Positions 21,811 through 32,653 of a stretch of 64,000 bases of DNA are shown here, one piece after another. Numbering within the stretch: position 1 is the first letter of the stretch; each line of letters opens with the position of its first letter. The position numbers and the translations under genes are program-made. The notes under the pieces are model-generated. The model searched no databases. It had not been told where the DNA came from and saw nothing but the letters and a program-made list of their open reading frames with translations. Origin of the DNA: Chlorops oryzae (Eukaryota > Arthropoda > Insecta > Diptera > Chloropidae); contig CM035807.1 in assembly GCA_020466095.1 (NCBI GenBank), positions 46,717,858 through 46,781,857 of the forward strand, in the 5' to 3' direction.

Positions 21811-23703
21811 GAATTCATATCAAAATTAAGAAGTTATCGAAATTTACTTCAAGATTTGAGACCGTAGTTCCTATGCTTTGATATCATAGTTCCTATGATT
21901 TGATATCGTAGTTTCTATCAAATAACATCATAGCTCCTAATCCATCGAATCTCCTGGTGACGCTGATCATTTCTTTATATATTTTGTATGGTCTATCTCG
22001 ACTGGTTCTGGGTGTTACACACAACCACACAAACGCAATATACCCTCGACACAGATTGTGTCGGGTATAAATACAAAAATGTGCAAAAGGACATAGCTCA
22101 CCACTGTTTCGAATTCAGTTTCATACTGAATCATTTCTGTTGCTTCGCGAATGCAAAAGTAAAAATCCGAATTTTTTCGACTGCTCAACTTTTTTCGCTG
22201 GGAGCTATTTTTACTCTCATAAAGTGGCTTTTTCTTAAAAGGCGTTCTCACGTGGCTTTATTGAAAAGGCAAATTTTCGAAGGGACATTTTTTATATGAA
22301 GTGCAACATCTTGATAGTTAAATAGTCTTTTGCCGAACCCTACTGCGTCAACGAGTTACATATAAAAAATTTGTTTAAAGTAACTACCGGTTTATAATTA
22401 AAGCTATATTGTTTTAAAACTCGCTAGTATCGCGTCTACTTTATACGCCTTGCTAACAGGGTCTTTCATGCAAAAGACTAACTACTGGGCGCTTGCTCTC
22501 TAATTTTTGTCCTTCATTCGATGTTTATTTACATACGTAACGTAACGTAAATATACGGACTTTTTGCTTTTGCTTTTCTTCACTTCGAGCGGTCTTAGGC
22601 TTGTGAGCGCGTGTGCACATAGGTATGCATTGCCAAAAATGTGGGTACAAGAACTTTGAGAACCCACATTTATTCTGTATAGTGTCTTCATTCCTAAATC
22701 AGAAACAAAATAATCAGGAATTTTCGGTAGAGGTCGGCTCTTAGAAATTTTGGTTCTCGTACGAGCATAAGCATTATGAAAATAGTTTTTATTTTTAACA
22801 AATATAGATTTCACTTTTATCTTTTACCGCTTCAGAAGGAATTTCTGAACATATCTTTTTATTATTTTATTTTATTTTTATATACATACTTGGGATTGTT
22901 TCGAATTTGAAAGGGACCCAATGAAACGGATTTTAAGGTTTTGTTGATTTTTGAATATATTCTACCTAAGCACACTGTAGGAACCAATTTTGTGTCCTTG
23001 AAATATCCTTACAAAATCCTTTTTATTAAGCCCTTTTTCAAGAATTTATATCTCAAAAACGAATTATGATAAAAAGATGAGACAAATGGCCGCTGATAGC
23101 TTATAAAACGGGGGAAAAAATTTCTCTCAATTCAGTGTATTCCAGTTTTCGCGCCACTTTCTCTCTACTTCTAAAAATACCTCTGAGCATGAACTTTAAC
23201 TTAAAAAATTTTTATCAAAACCAAAAGGTATTTTTAGGAGATATTAACAAAAACGTAGACACTCTCAGTACTGATATGCTGCACTAGACATGCGTATGCA
23301 GAGGCATCACAAATACCGCATGTTGGACGTTATTCAAATATTCATTTTTGCGCGGGCTCGCAATTAACTATTATATTATTCGGATTGAGAATTTTTTCCA
23401 AAACAGCAAGTAAGGATTCCGCTTGCCAGCATCTTATATATTAATAGGCGAGCACAAAAAGTTTAATGCTTATAACTTTAGTTATATACTATATTTTGAG
23501 CTGAAAATTTTTGAAGATGGTTGATATTATCAAAATCTATTGCGGGGAGTATAAATGGGCTATATCTGACTTCTAATATCTACTTTTTCTTTTTGCTCTT
23601 TCCGTGTTCTTAATTTTCATGTGCGAATTTAAGCGTTGTTTTTGTTGTTTCATAGCACGACTTTGCTTCCGTGCTCGGTACGTTAAGAGTAAAAGACTAA
23701 GAG
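21811..23703. other. AT-rich sequence, no gene seen
   Basis: Short frames up to about 100 codons lack domains, compositional bias or partners. TATA-like GGGTATAAATAC near 22060 has no gene behind it. I see no RNA gene. Confidence 0.4.
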
Positions 23704-23882
23704 CATATAGAACTATAGCTGCAACTTCGGCCAAAAGCTATTACGTGGTACACCACAGTTTCTATTACGTGGTTCACCACAACACTCGACTTATGGCGTG
23801 GTTAACCACAGTTGAACTTTTTCACCAAATCATGCCATAACGCGCCGAAATTTGGACGAAGTTGCAGCTATAGTTCTATATG
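23704..23882. mobile_element. MITE with 26-bp perfect terminal inverted repeats
   Basis: The 26 nt at 23704-23729 (CATATAGAACTATAGCTGCA...) are the exact reverse complement of 23857-23882. Inside are three small palindromes of the form GTGGTNNACCAC (about 23745, 23773 and 23799). No target duplication is obvious. It has no coding capacity. Confidence 0.8.
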
Positions 23883-23983
23883 ACAAAGAAAGTAGAATAT
23901 TGCAAACAATTATAAGCAGTGTTGCCAACTCCTCAGAAGGAAAAAACGCTAAGACTTAATGATTCCTGATTTCTAATTTGAAA

Positions 23984-24755
23984 CAAGTAAGAAAGCTAAA
24001 GTCGGTCAACCCCGACTTTGAAATACCCAGCGTCCCGACATTATGAGCGCACTATATTTTGCTTCTCTATTTGTGGGCGTGGCAGTGGGAGGGCAACATA
24101 AATTATTTCCCCACACCTTTCATTCGCCTTGGTGAACCTATGTTGCGAATTTGAAGCTTCTACGCCTTTTACTTCGGAAATTACGAAAAATCTTTATTTG
24201 TGGGCGTGGCAGTGGGCGGGCTACATAAATTTTTGTTCCTACACCTTTCATTTGCCTTCGTCAACCTATGCTGCGAATTTGAAGCTTCTACGCCATTCAC
24301 TTCACAAGTTACAATAAGCCTTTATTTTTGGGCTTATTTGTGGGCGTGGCTCGAGGAAAACGGCGTCCGTGTTTTTTCCAGGATATGTCCCTTTTCGTAG
24401 TTTACCAGCACACCAAATATCAATCGAAAGTGTTGAGTTGTTCGCAAGTTACAAGCATTTTACTGAAAACACAATAAATTCATTTGTGGGCGTGGCAGTG
24501 GGCGGATGTCTCCCATTTTTTCTTAGGATAATACTCGGACCCCGATATACATGTGTGCCAAATTTCGACTTCATTGGTTTAGCCGTTTCGGAGGAGATCC
24601 GACCACGGACGGACGGACAGACGGACATGTCTAAATCGATTCAGTTTTTGATCCTGATCATTTCTATATATATTTTTCTATATCTCCGGAGCTTAATTCT
24701 CCCTGTTACAAGATTCGCACAAAACTAATATACCCCGCTTACGCTGGGTATAAAA
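23984..24755 (+). repeat. Satellite-bearing repeat R1 (GTCGGTCAACCCCGAC ... GCTTACGCTGGGTATA)
   Basis: It starts AACAAGTAAGAAAGCTAAAG and ends ACCCCGCTTACGCTGGGTAT. The same two ends bound a longer, inverted copy at 28613-30190. Inside are three to four tandem units of about 127 bp built around TTTGTGGGCGTGGCAGTGGG, then a GGACGGACGGACAGACGGAC tract. It is a non-autonomous repeat common in fly genomes; I do not assign a superfamily. Confidence 0.7.
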
Positions 24756-24996
24756 ACGCTAAATCAACAAAAAAGTTTTTTTTTAAATAGAACATTACTG
24801 AGTTTGTTTATAATGCACTGTTTGTTTAACATAAAAATTTGAAAACGCTTTTTGAATATTTATTTATTAGAAATCACTAAATCTATAATATTAACAGTTT
24901 TAAAAAATTGCTTTTATTGAGAAAAAAAAAAACAAAAAATAGCTAAGCGCTAATTGCGCTAGATCTAAAAAGCGCTAAGTTGGCATCACTTGGTAT

Positions 24997-25082
24997 TTGC
25001 TTTCATACGCTCTCAATGTATCTATGCATTTAAGTATGTGTATAATATAGACATACTTAAATTTGAGAGCGTATGAAAGCAA
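24997..25082. repeat. Imperfect hairpin
   Basis: TTGCTTTCATACGCTCTCAA (24997-25016) is exactly reverse-complementary to 25063-25082. A second paired block lies inside (TTAAGTATGT at 25030-25039 with 25051-25060). A 13-nt bulge sits on one arm. It may be a small MITE remnant; an RNA role is unproven. The surrounding 24756-25211 shows nothing else. Confidence 0.6.
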
Positions 25083-25211
25083 TAAGCTTCCCTATCGGAA
25101 TTTAGGAAATCAGATTGAAAAAAAATATATTTGACAATTAGTTGAAAAGCAATTAGTTGACATACCATACATAAACTTTAATATAATGTATTAAATCTGA
25201 ATATATTCGAT

Positions 25212-25628
25212 CTCTTCGTGGCGTAGCGCATAGCGATTGCGCTTAGCAATCCGAAGGCTGGAGTTCGAATCCTGTTGCAGACAGAAATAAGATGTGGAAA
25301 AATTGGGAATTGAAAGAGTCAGGTAAATTTTAAATACAAACTAAAGGAGAAAAGAAGCTGCCAACCATACCGTGAAGTTTGCCATCCTTTCTTCAAATAC
25401 GTCATACACAAGCTCTTTGAAAAACTCCTTTAAGTGTTCCACTGAAACCTTTCTTTTTTATAATTTTGAATAAAAAGTTTGGTTGAAAGGATATTCCTCT
25501 AAGTTTTTTCATTATTATTTATAGGTATATTATTACATACTTTACCACAAAAAAAAAAAAAAAAAAAAAAAAACCCTTGTCTGAACAGGGATTTGAACTC
25601 ACAGACCTCGGATTGTTAGACAGACTGG
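25212..25628 (+). repeat. tRNA-derived SINE-like repeat S2
   Basis: The tRNA-like head (GTGGCGTAGCGCATAGCGAT, B box GAGTTCGAATCC) is at 25212-25282. The body resembles S1. A long A-run ends at about 25573, followed by an inverted tRNA-like segment at 25574-25628 (reverse strand: GTGAGTTCAAATCCCTGTTC). Confidence 0.6.
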
Positions 25629-26040
25629 AAAGAAACAACTTCGAAATCATTCAAAGAAAAATTAAAATAATATCAATTTAAAATAAACTGATTTTTAACT
25701 AATTTAAAAGATATCCAGATTCAGACAATTGACTTTGCCGTAGGACATCGCCATGCTAAAAAAGTTAGTTTTCTCCATGGGAAAAAGTCAGAGTTTAAAT
25801 TAATTGTCACTTTAAATCAATCAGTTGTTCTATTAATTTAAAATTAGTTGAAATTCCTAAAGGGTTTTTGCTACTTCAGAGAAGAGCAGAATGAACGCAA
25901 GTAAAACTACCCTGCAGTAAATGCGGGGCAAATTGACCCCTGCGTCACCACTGTCATTCTATAGACATGGTCAACGAGGAGGTCCACAGTTCAATTTCAT
26001 AAGCATTCATAAAATGAATTTGCTGCACGAGAATCAGAAG

Positions 26041-26400
26041 GCTCCGTAGCGTAATGGTTAGCATGTCCGATCATCAATCCGAAGGCTCGTGTTCGAATCC
26101 CAGGGCAGGCGAGAAAAAGTGGAAAATTGTAAAATTTGGAGGATTATTCTTATGGATTCTTATGGGTGAGAAGAGAGAAAAAAAAGTTTCCATTCTGAAT
26201 TCTTGTGAGTTCTTTCACAGTTCGTGCGAAAATTCTCATGAATTATATTTTCAATAACTTAATATTTCCAATTTTTTCGCAAAAAAAAATTTTTTTAAAG
26301 CCTGTTAGACTACTATAATATTATCCACTTAAAAAAAAAAAAAAAAATTGGCACCCGCCCGAGCGAGATTCGAACACGGGTCTCCAGGTCGCTAGGCCAG
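26041..26400 (+). repeat. tRNA-derived SINE-like repeat S3, abutting the gap
   Basis: The tRNA-like head (GTAGCGTAATGGTTAGCATG, B box GTGTTCGAATCCC) is at 26041-26112. A divergent body and an A-run at about 26331-26347 follow. An inverted tRNA-like segment (reverse strand: CCGTGTTCGAATCTCGCTCG) at 26350-26400 runs into the N block. The plus-strand head is the most tRNA-like in the window, but its stems do not pair well enough for me to call a gene. Confidence 0.6.
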
Positions 26401-26500
26401 NNNNNNNNNNNNNNNNNNNNNNNNNNNNNNNNNNNNNNNNNNNNNNNNNNNNNNNNNNNNNNNNNNNNNNNNNNNNNNNNNNNNNNNNNNNNNNNNNNNN
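26401..26500. other. Assembly gap (100 N)
   Basis: A run of exactly 100 N, probably a scaffold join of unknown true length. It falls inside repeat S3, so the flanks may not be adjacent in the genome. Confidence 0.99.
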
Positions 26501-27336
26501 CACTGCAGCGTATTTTATAAAACATTAAACAGTAACAACATAAATTATAATGATTACTTGGTGTAGGTATTGGAAAATAAAACGAAACAGAAAAGATTCA
26601 AAGGTACATTATATAAAGGTCGGACATACCGATTGACTTAATAATTATATTCGCAAAAGTATCAACGATTTCGTTTAAATCTAGCCTTGCTGCAGATTTG
26701 TTTTCAATGTCTATGAACGATAAATGTCGGAGACGAGTTTGGCCAATGCTTTTTATTAAATAACACAATGCTGCAGCGTTTCTGCCATTTTTTCTGTTAG
26801 TTTTTTTTTTTTTTTTTTGTTACTTAAGGGCCCCCTCATTCCAAAAAGGTCAATGGTTTGATGGATCTTAAGAGCGTTTCCAAGATATGGCCCAAAATGT
26901 GGAGAAAGTCAATTTTTTTCTTCTTTTCCCCATATTTCGGGCCATAAGTCATTTACCATATAAAATAGCCAAGTAGATAGACCTAATTCGGAAAGATGGA
27001 AACCGTACGCAAATTTAAGTGCATAAACGCCACGACTCTAATTGTGGCTCCTATGAGGTCTGAAGGGTAAATGTGATGACAAATGTGAAAGTTATAAGCA
27101 AAAGACTGCATTTTTATTTGTTTAAAACGTGGGTATTTGATACTGTGCGAGCATACGAATATACGACTTTGGTTCCCAAAGTCTCAATCATTTCATTCTG
27201 ACTTGTTGCACTCAGATATCTTGTAGATCCTAAAACCGTTAAAAAAGAAATTCAATTTCATTGCTCAATGGTTAAGGCACAAATACACCATGAAAGCATT
27301 ATCAAAAATCCATGTTTGTACGAGCATGTTATGTAT
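26501..27336. other. AT-rich sequence, no gene seen
   Basis: No coding region, RNA gene or clear repeat beyond short T-runs was found. Confidence 0.4.
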
Positions 27337-27718
27337 ATATCGTCGGCTTAAAGTGTAAACCTGCTAACTAACAATTTCAAAACTTTACAGGGTAAACAAT
27401 AAAAACACAATTTTTTCAAGACTTCAAGCTTGGGAAGGATACCCAAAATATTTTTTTTTTTTTTTTTTAACGTTTTATTATTTATTGGATCACTCCTCTA
27501 ATATAGGAGTCTAGCAATAAGTCCCCAAATCTTACACCTAATTGGACAATATTACAAATCACAAAGCATTTTCTTAATTGAAAAGTCCATGACTTAGTAA
27601 TAAGTTCATTGCGGGCCTCGGATACCGAAAACTGGGCTTTGCTGATGTGTGAAGAAAAACGTAAAATATTGACGGTGCGGAAACGAAGATTTTAAGCAGC
27701 TAGGCTGTGCGTGGATTG

Positions 27719-27935
27719 CAAGGGTGCATGGAGTGCACCCACCGAGTAGACGATCAGCTGGGAAAGCTGAGTTTATGAATGTACAAGGGTGCATGGAGTG
27801 CACCCACCGAGTAGACGATCAGCTAGGAAAGCTGAGTTTATGGATGTGCGTGGATTGCAAGGGTGCATGGAGTGCACCCACCGAGTAGACGATCAGCTAG
27901 GAAAGCTGAGTTTATGGATGTGCATGGATTGCACC
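27719..27935. repeat. Three tandem units in the J1 3' region
   Basis: AAGGGTGCATGGAGTGCACC followed by CACCGAGTAGACGATCAGCT and GGAAAGCTGAGTTTATG occurs three times, with unit lengths of about 65, 74 and 77 bp. GGTGCATGGAGTGCACC is an imperfect palindrome. Confidence 0.8.
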
Positions 27936-28230
27936 TGCTGTTGTAGAACGATTTATAATTGCTGGCCGGTCATTTCTTTTCAATCTCGAAGAGTACGATG
28001 TGTTCGATAATCCACGGGCAAGTGGATTTACATGTCTGCGCAATTTATTGAAGTATTTCTTTTTGATATTGGTGAACTCTGTTTTAACCAGTTCTACGTT
28101 GAGCTCTTTATGGATCCGTTCATTCGAAACAAACCAAGGAGCTCCTGTTATAGTCCTTAGGATCTTGGACTGTGCTCTTTGCAGGATTTCTATATTCGAA
28201 GAGCTGGCATTTCCATACAATTGTAAACCA
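27912..28230 (-). pseudogene. J1 reverse transcriptase C-terminus
   Basis: The minus-strand frame after the mariner break reads YGLQLYGNASSSNIEILQRA, then the ILRTITGAPWFVSN and KYFNKLRRH blocks that close Jockey ORF2. The frame runs on into the tandem-repeat region, and its true stop is unclear. Confidence 0.8.
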
Positions 28231-28300
28231 TAACAGGTTGGCTGATAAGTCCCCGGTCTAACAAAGAAAAACACATTTTTTTTGTCAAAATTCGTTTTTA

Positions 28301-30924
28301 TTATTCAACATAGTTCCCTTCAAGAGCGATACAACGATTATAACAACCTTCCAATTTTTTGATACCATTTTGGTAGTACTCCTTCGGTTTTGCCTCAAAA
28401 TAGGCCTCAGTTTCGGCGATCACCTCTTCATTGCAGCCAAATTTTTTCCCTACGAGCATCCTTTTGAGGTCTGAGAACAAGAAAAAGTCGCTGGGGGCCA
28501 GATCTGGAGAATACGGGGGTGGGGAAGCAATTCGAAGCCTAATTCATGAATTTTTGCCATCGTTCTCAATGACTTGTGGCACGGTGCGTTGTCTTGGTGG
28601 AACAACACTTTTTATACCCAGCGTAAGCGGGGTATATTAGTTTTGTGCAAATCTTGTAACAGGGAGAATTAAGCTTCGGAGATATAGAAAAAAATATATA
28701 GAAATGATCAGGATCAAAAACTGAATCGATTTAGACATGTCCGTCTGTCCGTCTGTCTGTCTGTCCGTCTGTCTGTCTGTCCGTCTGACCGTCTGTCCGT
28801 CCGTCCGTGGTCGGATCTCCTCCGAAACGGCTGAGCCAATGAAGTCGAAATTTGGCACACATGTATATCGGGGTCCGAGTATGATCCTAAGTAAAAATGG
28901 GAGACATCCGCCCACTGCCACGCCCACAAATGAATTTATTGTGTTTTCAATAAAATGCTTGCAACTTGCGAACCACTCAACACATTCTATTGATATTTGG
29001 TGTGCTGGTAAACTACAAAAATGGACATTATTTGGCAAAAAATGGACGCCGCCCTCCTCGAGCCACGCCCACAAATAAGCCCAAAAAGAAGGGCTTATCG
29101 TAACTTGTGAAGTGAAAGGCGTAGAAGCTTCAAATTCGCAGCATAGGTTGACCAAGGCAAATGAAAGGTGTAGAAACAAAAATTTATGTAGCCCGCCCAC
29201 TGCCACGCCCACAAATAGAGAATTTTCATAACTTCCCAAGTAAAAGGCGTAGAAGCTTCAAATTCGCAACATAGGTTCACCGAGGCGAATGAAAGGTGCA
29301 AGAATAAAAATTTATGTAGCCCGCCCACTGCCACGCCCACAAATAGATAATTTTCATAACTTCCGAAGTAAAAGTCGTAGAAGCTTCAAATTCGAAACAT
29401 AGGTTCACCAAGGCGAATGAAAGGTGTAGGAAAAAACTTTTTGTGGCCCGCCCACTTCCACGCCCACAAATGAAGATTTTTCGTTACTTCCGAAGTAAAA
29501 GGCGTAGAAGCTTCGAATTCGCAACATAGGTTCACCAAGGCGAATGAAATGTGCAGGAAAAATTTTTTTGTGGCCCGCCCACTGCCACGCCCACAAATAA
29601 CGATTTTTCGTAACTTCCGAAGTAAAAGGCGTAGAAGCTTCAAATTCGCAACATAGGTTCACCAAGGCGAATGAAAGGTGTAGGAAAAAATTTTTTGTGG
29701 CCCGCCCACTGCCACGCCCACAAATAACGATTTTTCGTAACTTCCGAAGCAAAAGGCGTAGAAGCTTCAAATTCGCAACAAAGGTTCACCAAGGCGAATG
29801 AAAGGCGTAAAAAAAAATTTTATGTGGCCCGCCCACTGCCATGCCCACAAATGAAGATTTTTCGTAACTTCCGAAGTAAAAGGCGTAGAAGCTTCGAATT
29901 CGCAACATAGGTTCACCAAGGCGAATGAAAGGTGTAGGAAAAATTTTTTGTGGCCCGCCCACTGCCACGCCCACAAATAAAGATTTTTCGTAACTTCCGA
30001 AGTAAAAGGCGTAGAAGCTTCAAATTCGCAACATAGGTTCACCAAGGCGAATGAAAGGTGTAGGGAAATAATTTATGTTGCCCTCCTACTGCCACGCCCA
30101 CAAATAGAGAAGCAAAAGATAGTGCGCTCATAATGTCGGGACGCTGGGTATTTCAAAGTCGGGCTTGACCGACTTTAGCTTTCTTACTTGTTTCTTCTTC
30201 ATATGGGGCCGTTTTGCAGCGATTTCGACATTCAAACGCTCCAATAACGGCATATAATAGTCACTGTTGATGGTTTTTCCCTTCTCAAGATAATCGATAA
30301 AAATTATTCCCTGCCCATCCCAAAAAACAGAGGCCATTACTTTGCCAGCGGACTTTTGAGTCTTTCCACGCTTCGGAGACGGTTCACCGATCGCTGTCCA
30401 CTCAGCCGACTGTCGATTGGACTCAGGAGTGTAGTGATAGAGCCATGTTTCATCCATTGTCACATATCGACGCAAACACTCGGGTGTATTGCGAGTTAAC
30501 AGCTGCAAACACCGCTCAGAATCATCAACACGTTGTTGTTTTTGGTAAAATGTGAGCTCGCGCGGCACCCATTTTGCACAGAGCTTTTTCATATCCAAAT
30601 ATTGATGAATGATATGACCAACACCTTCCTTTGATATCTTTAAGGCCTCTGCTATCTCGATCAACTTCATTTTACGGTCATTCAAAATCATTTTTAATTT
30701 TTTTTGATGTTTTCGTCGGTAACCACCTCTTTCGGGCGTCCACTGCGTTCACCGTCCTCCGTGCTCATTTCACCACGCTTGAATTTTGCATATCAATTAA
30801 TTATTGTTGATTTTCCTGGGGCAGAGTCCGGAAACTCATAATCAAGCCAAGTTTTTGCTTCCACTGTATTTTTTCCCTTCAGAAAACAGTATTTTATCAA
30901 AACACGAAATTCCTTTTTTTCCAT
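28301..30924 (-). pseudogene. Mariner M2 transposase, split by an insertion
   Basis: ATG at 30922-30924 starts MEKKEFRVLI. The first Asp lies in TMDETWLYHY (about 30450). The insertion at 28613-30190 falls just before the HQDNAP block. The third Asp (YSPDLAPSDFF, about 28500) and the stop (28301) lie beyond it, so the DD34D set was complete before insertion. Small frame differences near 30690-30700 (a longer T-run than in M1) add further damage. It is not functional. Confidence 0.82.
28613..30190 (-). repeat. Satellite-bearing repeat R2, inside mariner M2
   Basis: This is the reverse-orientation partner of 23984-24755. It begins TTATACCCAGCGTAAGCGGG and ends GCTTTCTTACTTG. It contains a CCGTCTGTCCGTCTGTCTGT tract (28740-28806) and about nine tandem units of about 127 bp (29057-30110), each with CCGCCCACTGCCACGCCCAC. 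Mariner sequence resumes exactly on both sides (AACAACACTTTTTTC in the uninterrupted M1). Long open frames across it come from the repeat. Confidence 0.8.
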
Positions 30925-31103
30925 TTTTTTCACAATAACAAAAGTTGCTTCACAAAAGACGCTCTATCTCACAAACTAATTGACTTACAGACGTCAAATT
31001 TTGACACGAATCATTTGAAGGTTGCCACTATATCAAAATAATATGCATTTAATACTAGCGACGCCATCTATGTGTCAGACCTGGGACTTATCAGCCAACC
31101 TGT

Positions 31104-31615
31104 TACGTCCATATTGGTTTTATAACTTGGTTGTATAGAAGGATTTTATATTCAAGCTTTAGAGGAGAGCGGCTATTTATTAACCAGTGCAGGCTGTTGG
31201 CTTTAAGCTTCATTTGGGTTCTCTTGGCTTCAATATGCTTACGCCATGTCGTCTTTTGTCCAAATGAATACCGAGATATGTGACTTCCTCACATTGTGGG
31301 ATGCGTACATTATTAAGGAAAATGTCTGGAGAAGCTTTTCTATTGAGCGTGAAATTAATGTGTTGACATTTAGGCTTATTAATTTTGATACGCCATTTAG
31401 ATAACCAGCTGTGGATTTCGCTCAAGTGATCTTGGAGCTGAGAAGTTGCGATACTTATGTTCTTGTGCCGACTAAGTACCGCTGTGTCATCAGCAAATGT
31501 TGAAATCAATATTCTATCGTTATTTGGAATATCTGCTGTGTATACAAGGTAAAGAAAAGGCCCAAACAACACTCCCTTGGGGACTCCCGCGTTTATTTGA
31601 AAGGTTTTTTGTAAT
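31104..31615 (-). pseudogene. J1 reverse transcriptase, palm part
   Basis: The minus strand shows INAGVPQGVLFGPFLYLVY, STFADDTAVLS (the FADD catalytic motif) and EVTYLGIHLDK, then KLEYKILLYNQVIKPIWTY up to the mariner insertion. Everything upstream, including the endonuclease and ORF1, is absent. A frameshift after LDKR breaks the frame. Confidence 0.82.
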
Positions 31616-31955
31616 AAATGAGTTATGTCTTACTTGATACGTTCTATGTTTAAGTATGACTGAAAGATGCAAAATATGGATGGCTTATTTTGTTCCTATA
31701 TGAAGTGTCTTATAAATTCGATTCTGTGCACTATAAAAACTCTACTTGGAGTCCACTTGTTGTGTTAGCTGTGAACTTTGACCACAGGTGGACTTAGCCG
31801 TTTTTCTTATCACCAATTTTTCCGTATTAGAATTTGAAATAAAAACAGATTTTTTTGCCTGACGATGCAGTGTGCTTTTTTCTTTCGAATGACATTGAAA
31901 TGTTAGAATCGGTTAAAAGTGAACTTAGCAGGCTTACACTTTAAGCCGACGATAT

Positions 31956-32653
31956 GTTTTTGTATTTGTGTGTACACCAAAAAGTTCAGCTCGAGCAAGA
32001 TTTTTGGTTAGGATTTGTGGGCCCCCTGAGTTTGAGGGCTACGGGGCAAGGCCCCGTCTTTTCTTTGGGTAGCTACGCCACTTTGTAGCCCATGCATACT
32101 GGCCTCGCAATCCGAAGATCACGGGTTCTCGATCCCTGGCTGAGCCACACATAAATTGTAAAACCGCGATTTATAGAACATTTTAAAGTATAACAGGTAA
32201 GGGCGTTATAGTCAGGGGGGGGCCTGACAATAAAATACCAGAGACAGACACATGTTTAAATAATTTTTGAACCACGCCCAAAAACATGAACACTAAGTAA
32301 GAATAATCAAGAGGTTTTTAAGTCCTTAGGGGCCCCATATACCGACTTTTGTTAAATTTCTTTCTGAAAACTGCCCCTTTACCACGCCCACTTTACAAAT
32401 TTTTTTTAAATTATAATCAGACGCTTAAATATACGCTTAAATAAGTTTCATTAAAATATTTCGAAAAAGTCCGATTTTGAGGCAGTTTTGGAATTTTTGT
32501 GAAAAACCCTAGTACTGGAGGTACCCTTAATAGAGGACCGACCAAGGAAATTTTTTTTTAGGATGTTTATGGCTACAAAGTAAGCATAAGTGACAAATAG
32601 CGTTCAAGTCCCATTTGAATTTCCGGTGTAGGGGACAATTTTCGAAAAACGCC
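31956..32653. other. Non-coding stretch with a tRNA-like relic
   Basis: A tRNA-like segment with a B-box-like GGGTTCTCGATCCC lies at about 32080-32150, probably an old SINE. The rest is repeat-like (ACCACGCCCACTTTACAAA) without genes. It ends at the start of LTR C. Confidence 0.4.

Larger units (their letters stand above)
28233..31103 (-). mobile_element. Mariner copy M2, both ends present
   Basis: Both terminal repeats are present (ACAGGTTGGCTGATAAGTCC at 28233 and its reverse complement ending at 31103), with TA duplicated outside at 28231-28232 and 31104-31105. Subtracting the satellite-bearing insert (28613-30190) leaves about 1.29 kb, the normal mariner size. It is inserted in the J1 RT gene. 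Confidence 0.88.
27451..31615 (-). mobile_element. Jockey-type non-LTR element J1, 5'-truncated
   Basis: On the minus strand it starts in the RT palm (about 31615), runs through the thumb and C-terminus, and ends at a poly(A) tail (plus-strand T-run 27451-27468). It is interrupted by mariner M2 at 28231-31105. Its 3' region holds three tandem copies of a 65-75-bp unit (27719-27935). It is closely related to J2 at 52188. Confidence 0.8.
27337..31955. mobile_element. Inverted-repeat element hosting a nested insertion stack
   Basis: ATATCGTCGGCTTAAAGTGT and the next 12 nt at 27337-27368 are the reverse complement, with one or two mismatches, of 31924-31955. The space between holds the minus-strand Jockey fragment (27451 to about 31615). 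Without it the inverted repeats would be only about 0.45 kb apart, the size of a MITE. Flanking TAT sequence makes the target duplication ambiguous. Confidence 0.55.

Noticed and set aside
22015..22814. Several 70-104-codon frames in the AT-rich stretch
   Set aside because: No domain, no conserved partner and no supporting signals. Their lengths are expected by chance.
26041..26112. Possible functional tRNA gene
   Set aside because: A and B boxes are good, but acceptor and anticodon stems do not pair, and related heads in S1 and S2 show it to be a tRNA-derived repeat.
28637..30045. Overlapping open frames with repeated NLCCEFEASTPFTSEVTKN peptides (also 24129-24728)
   Set aside because: They are produced by the 127-bp tandem unit, which is not a multiple of 3. 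The frames appear in shifted copies on the same strand and have no start or domain.
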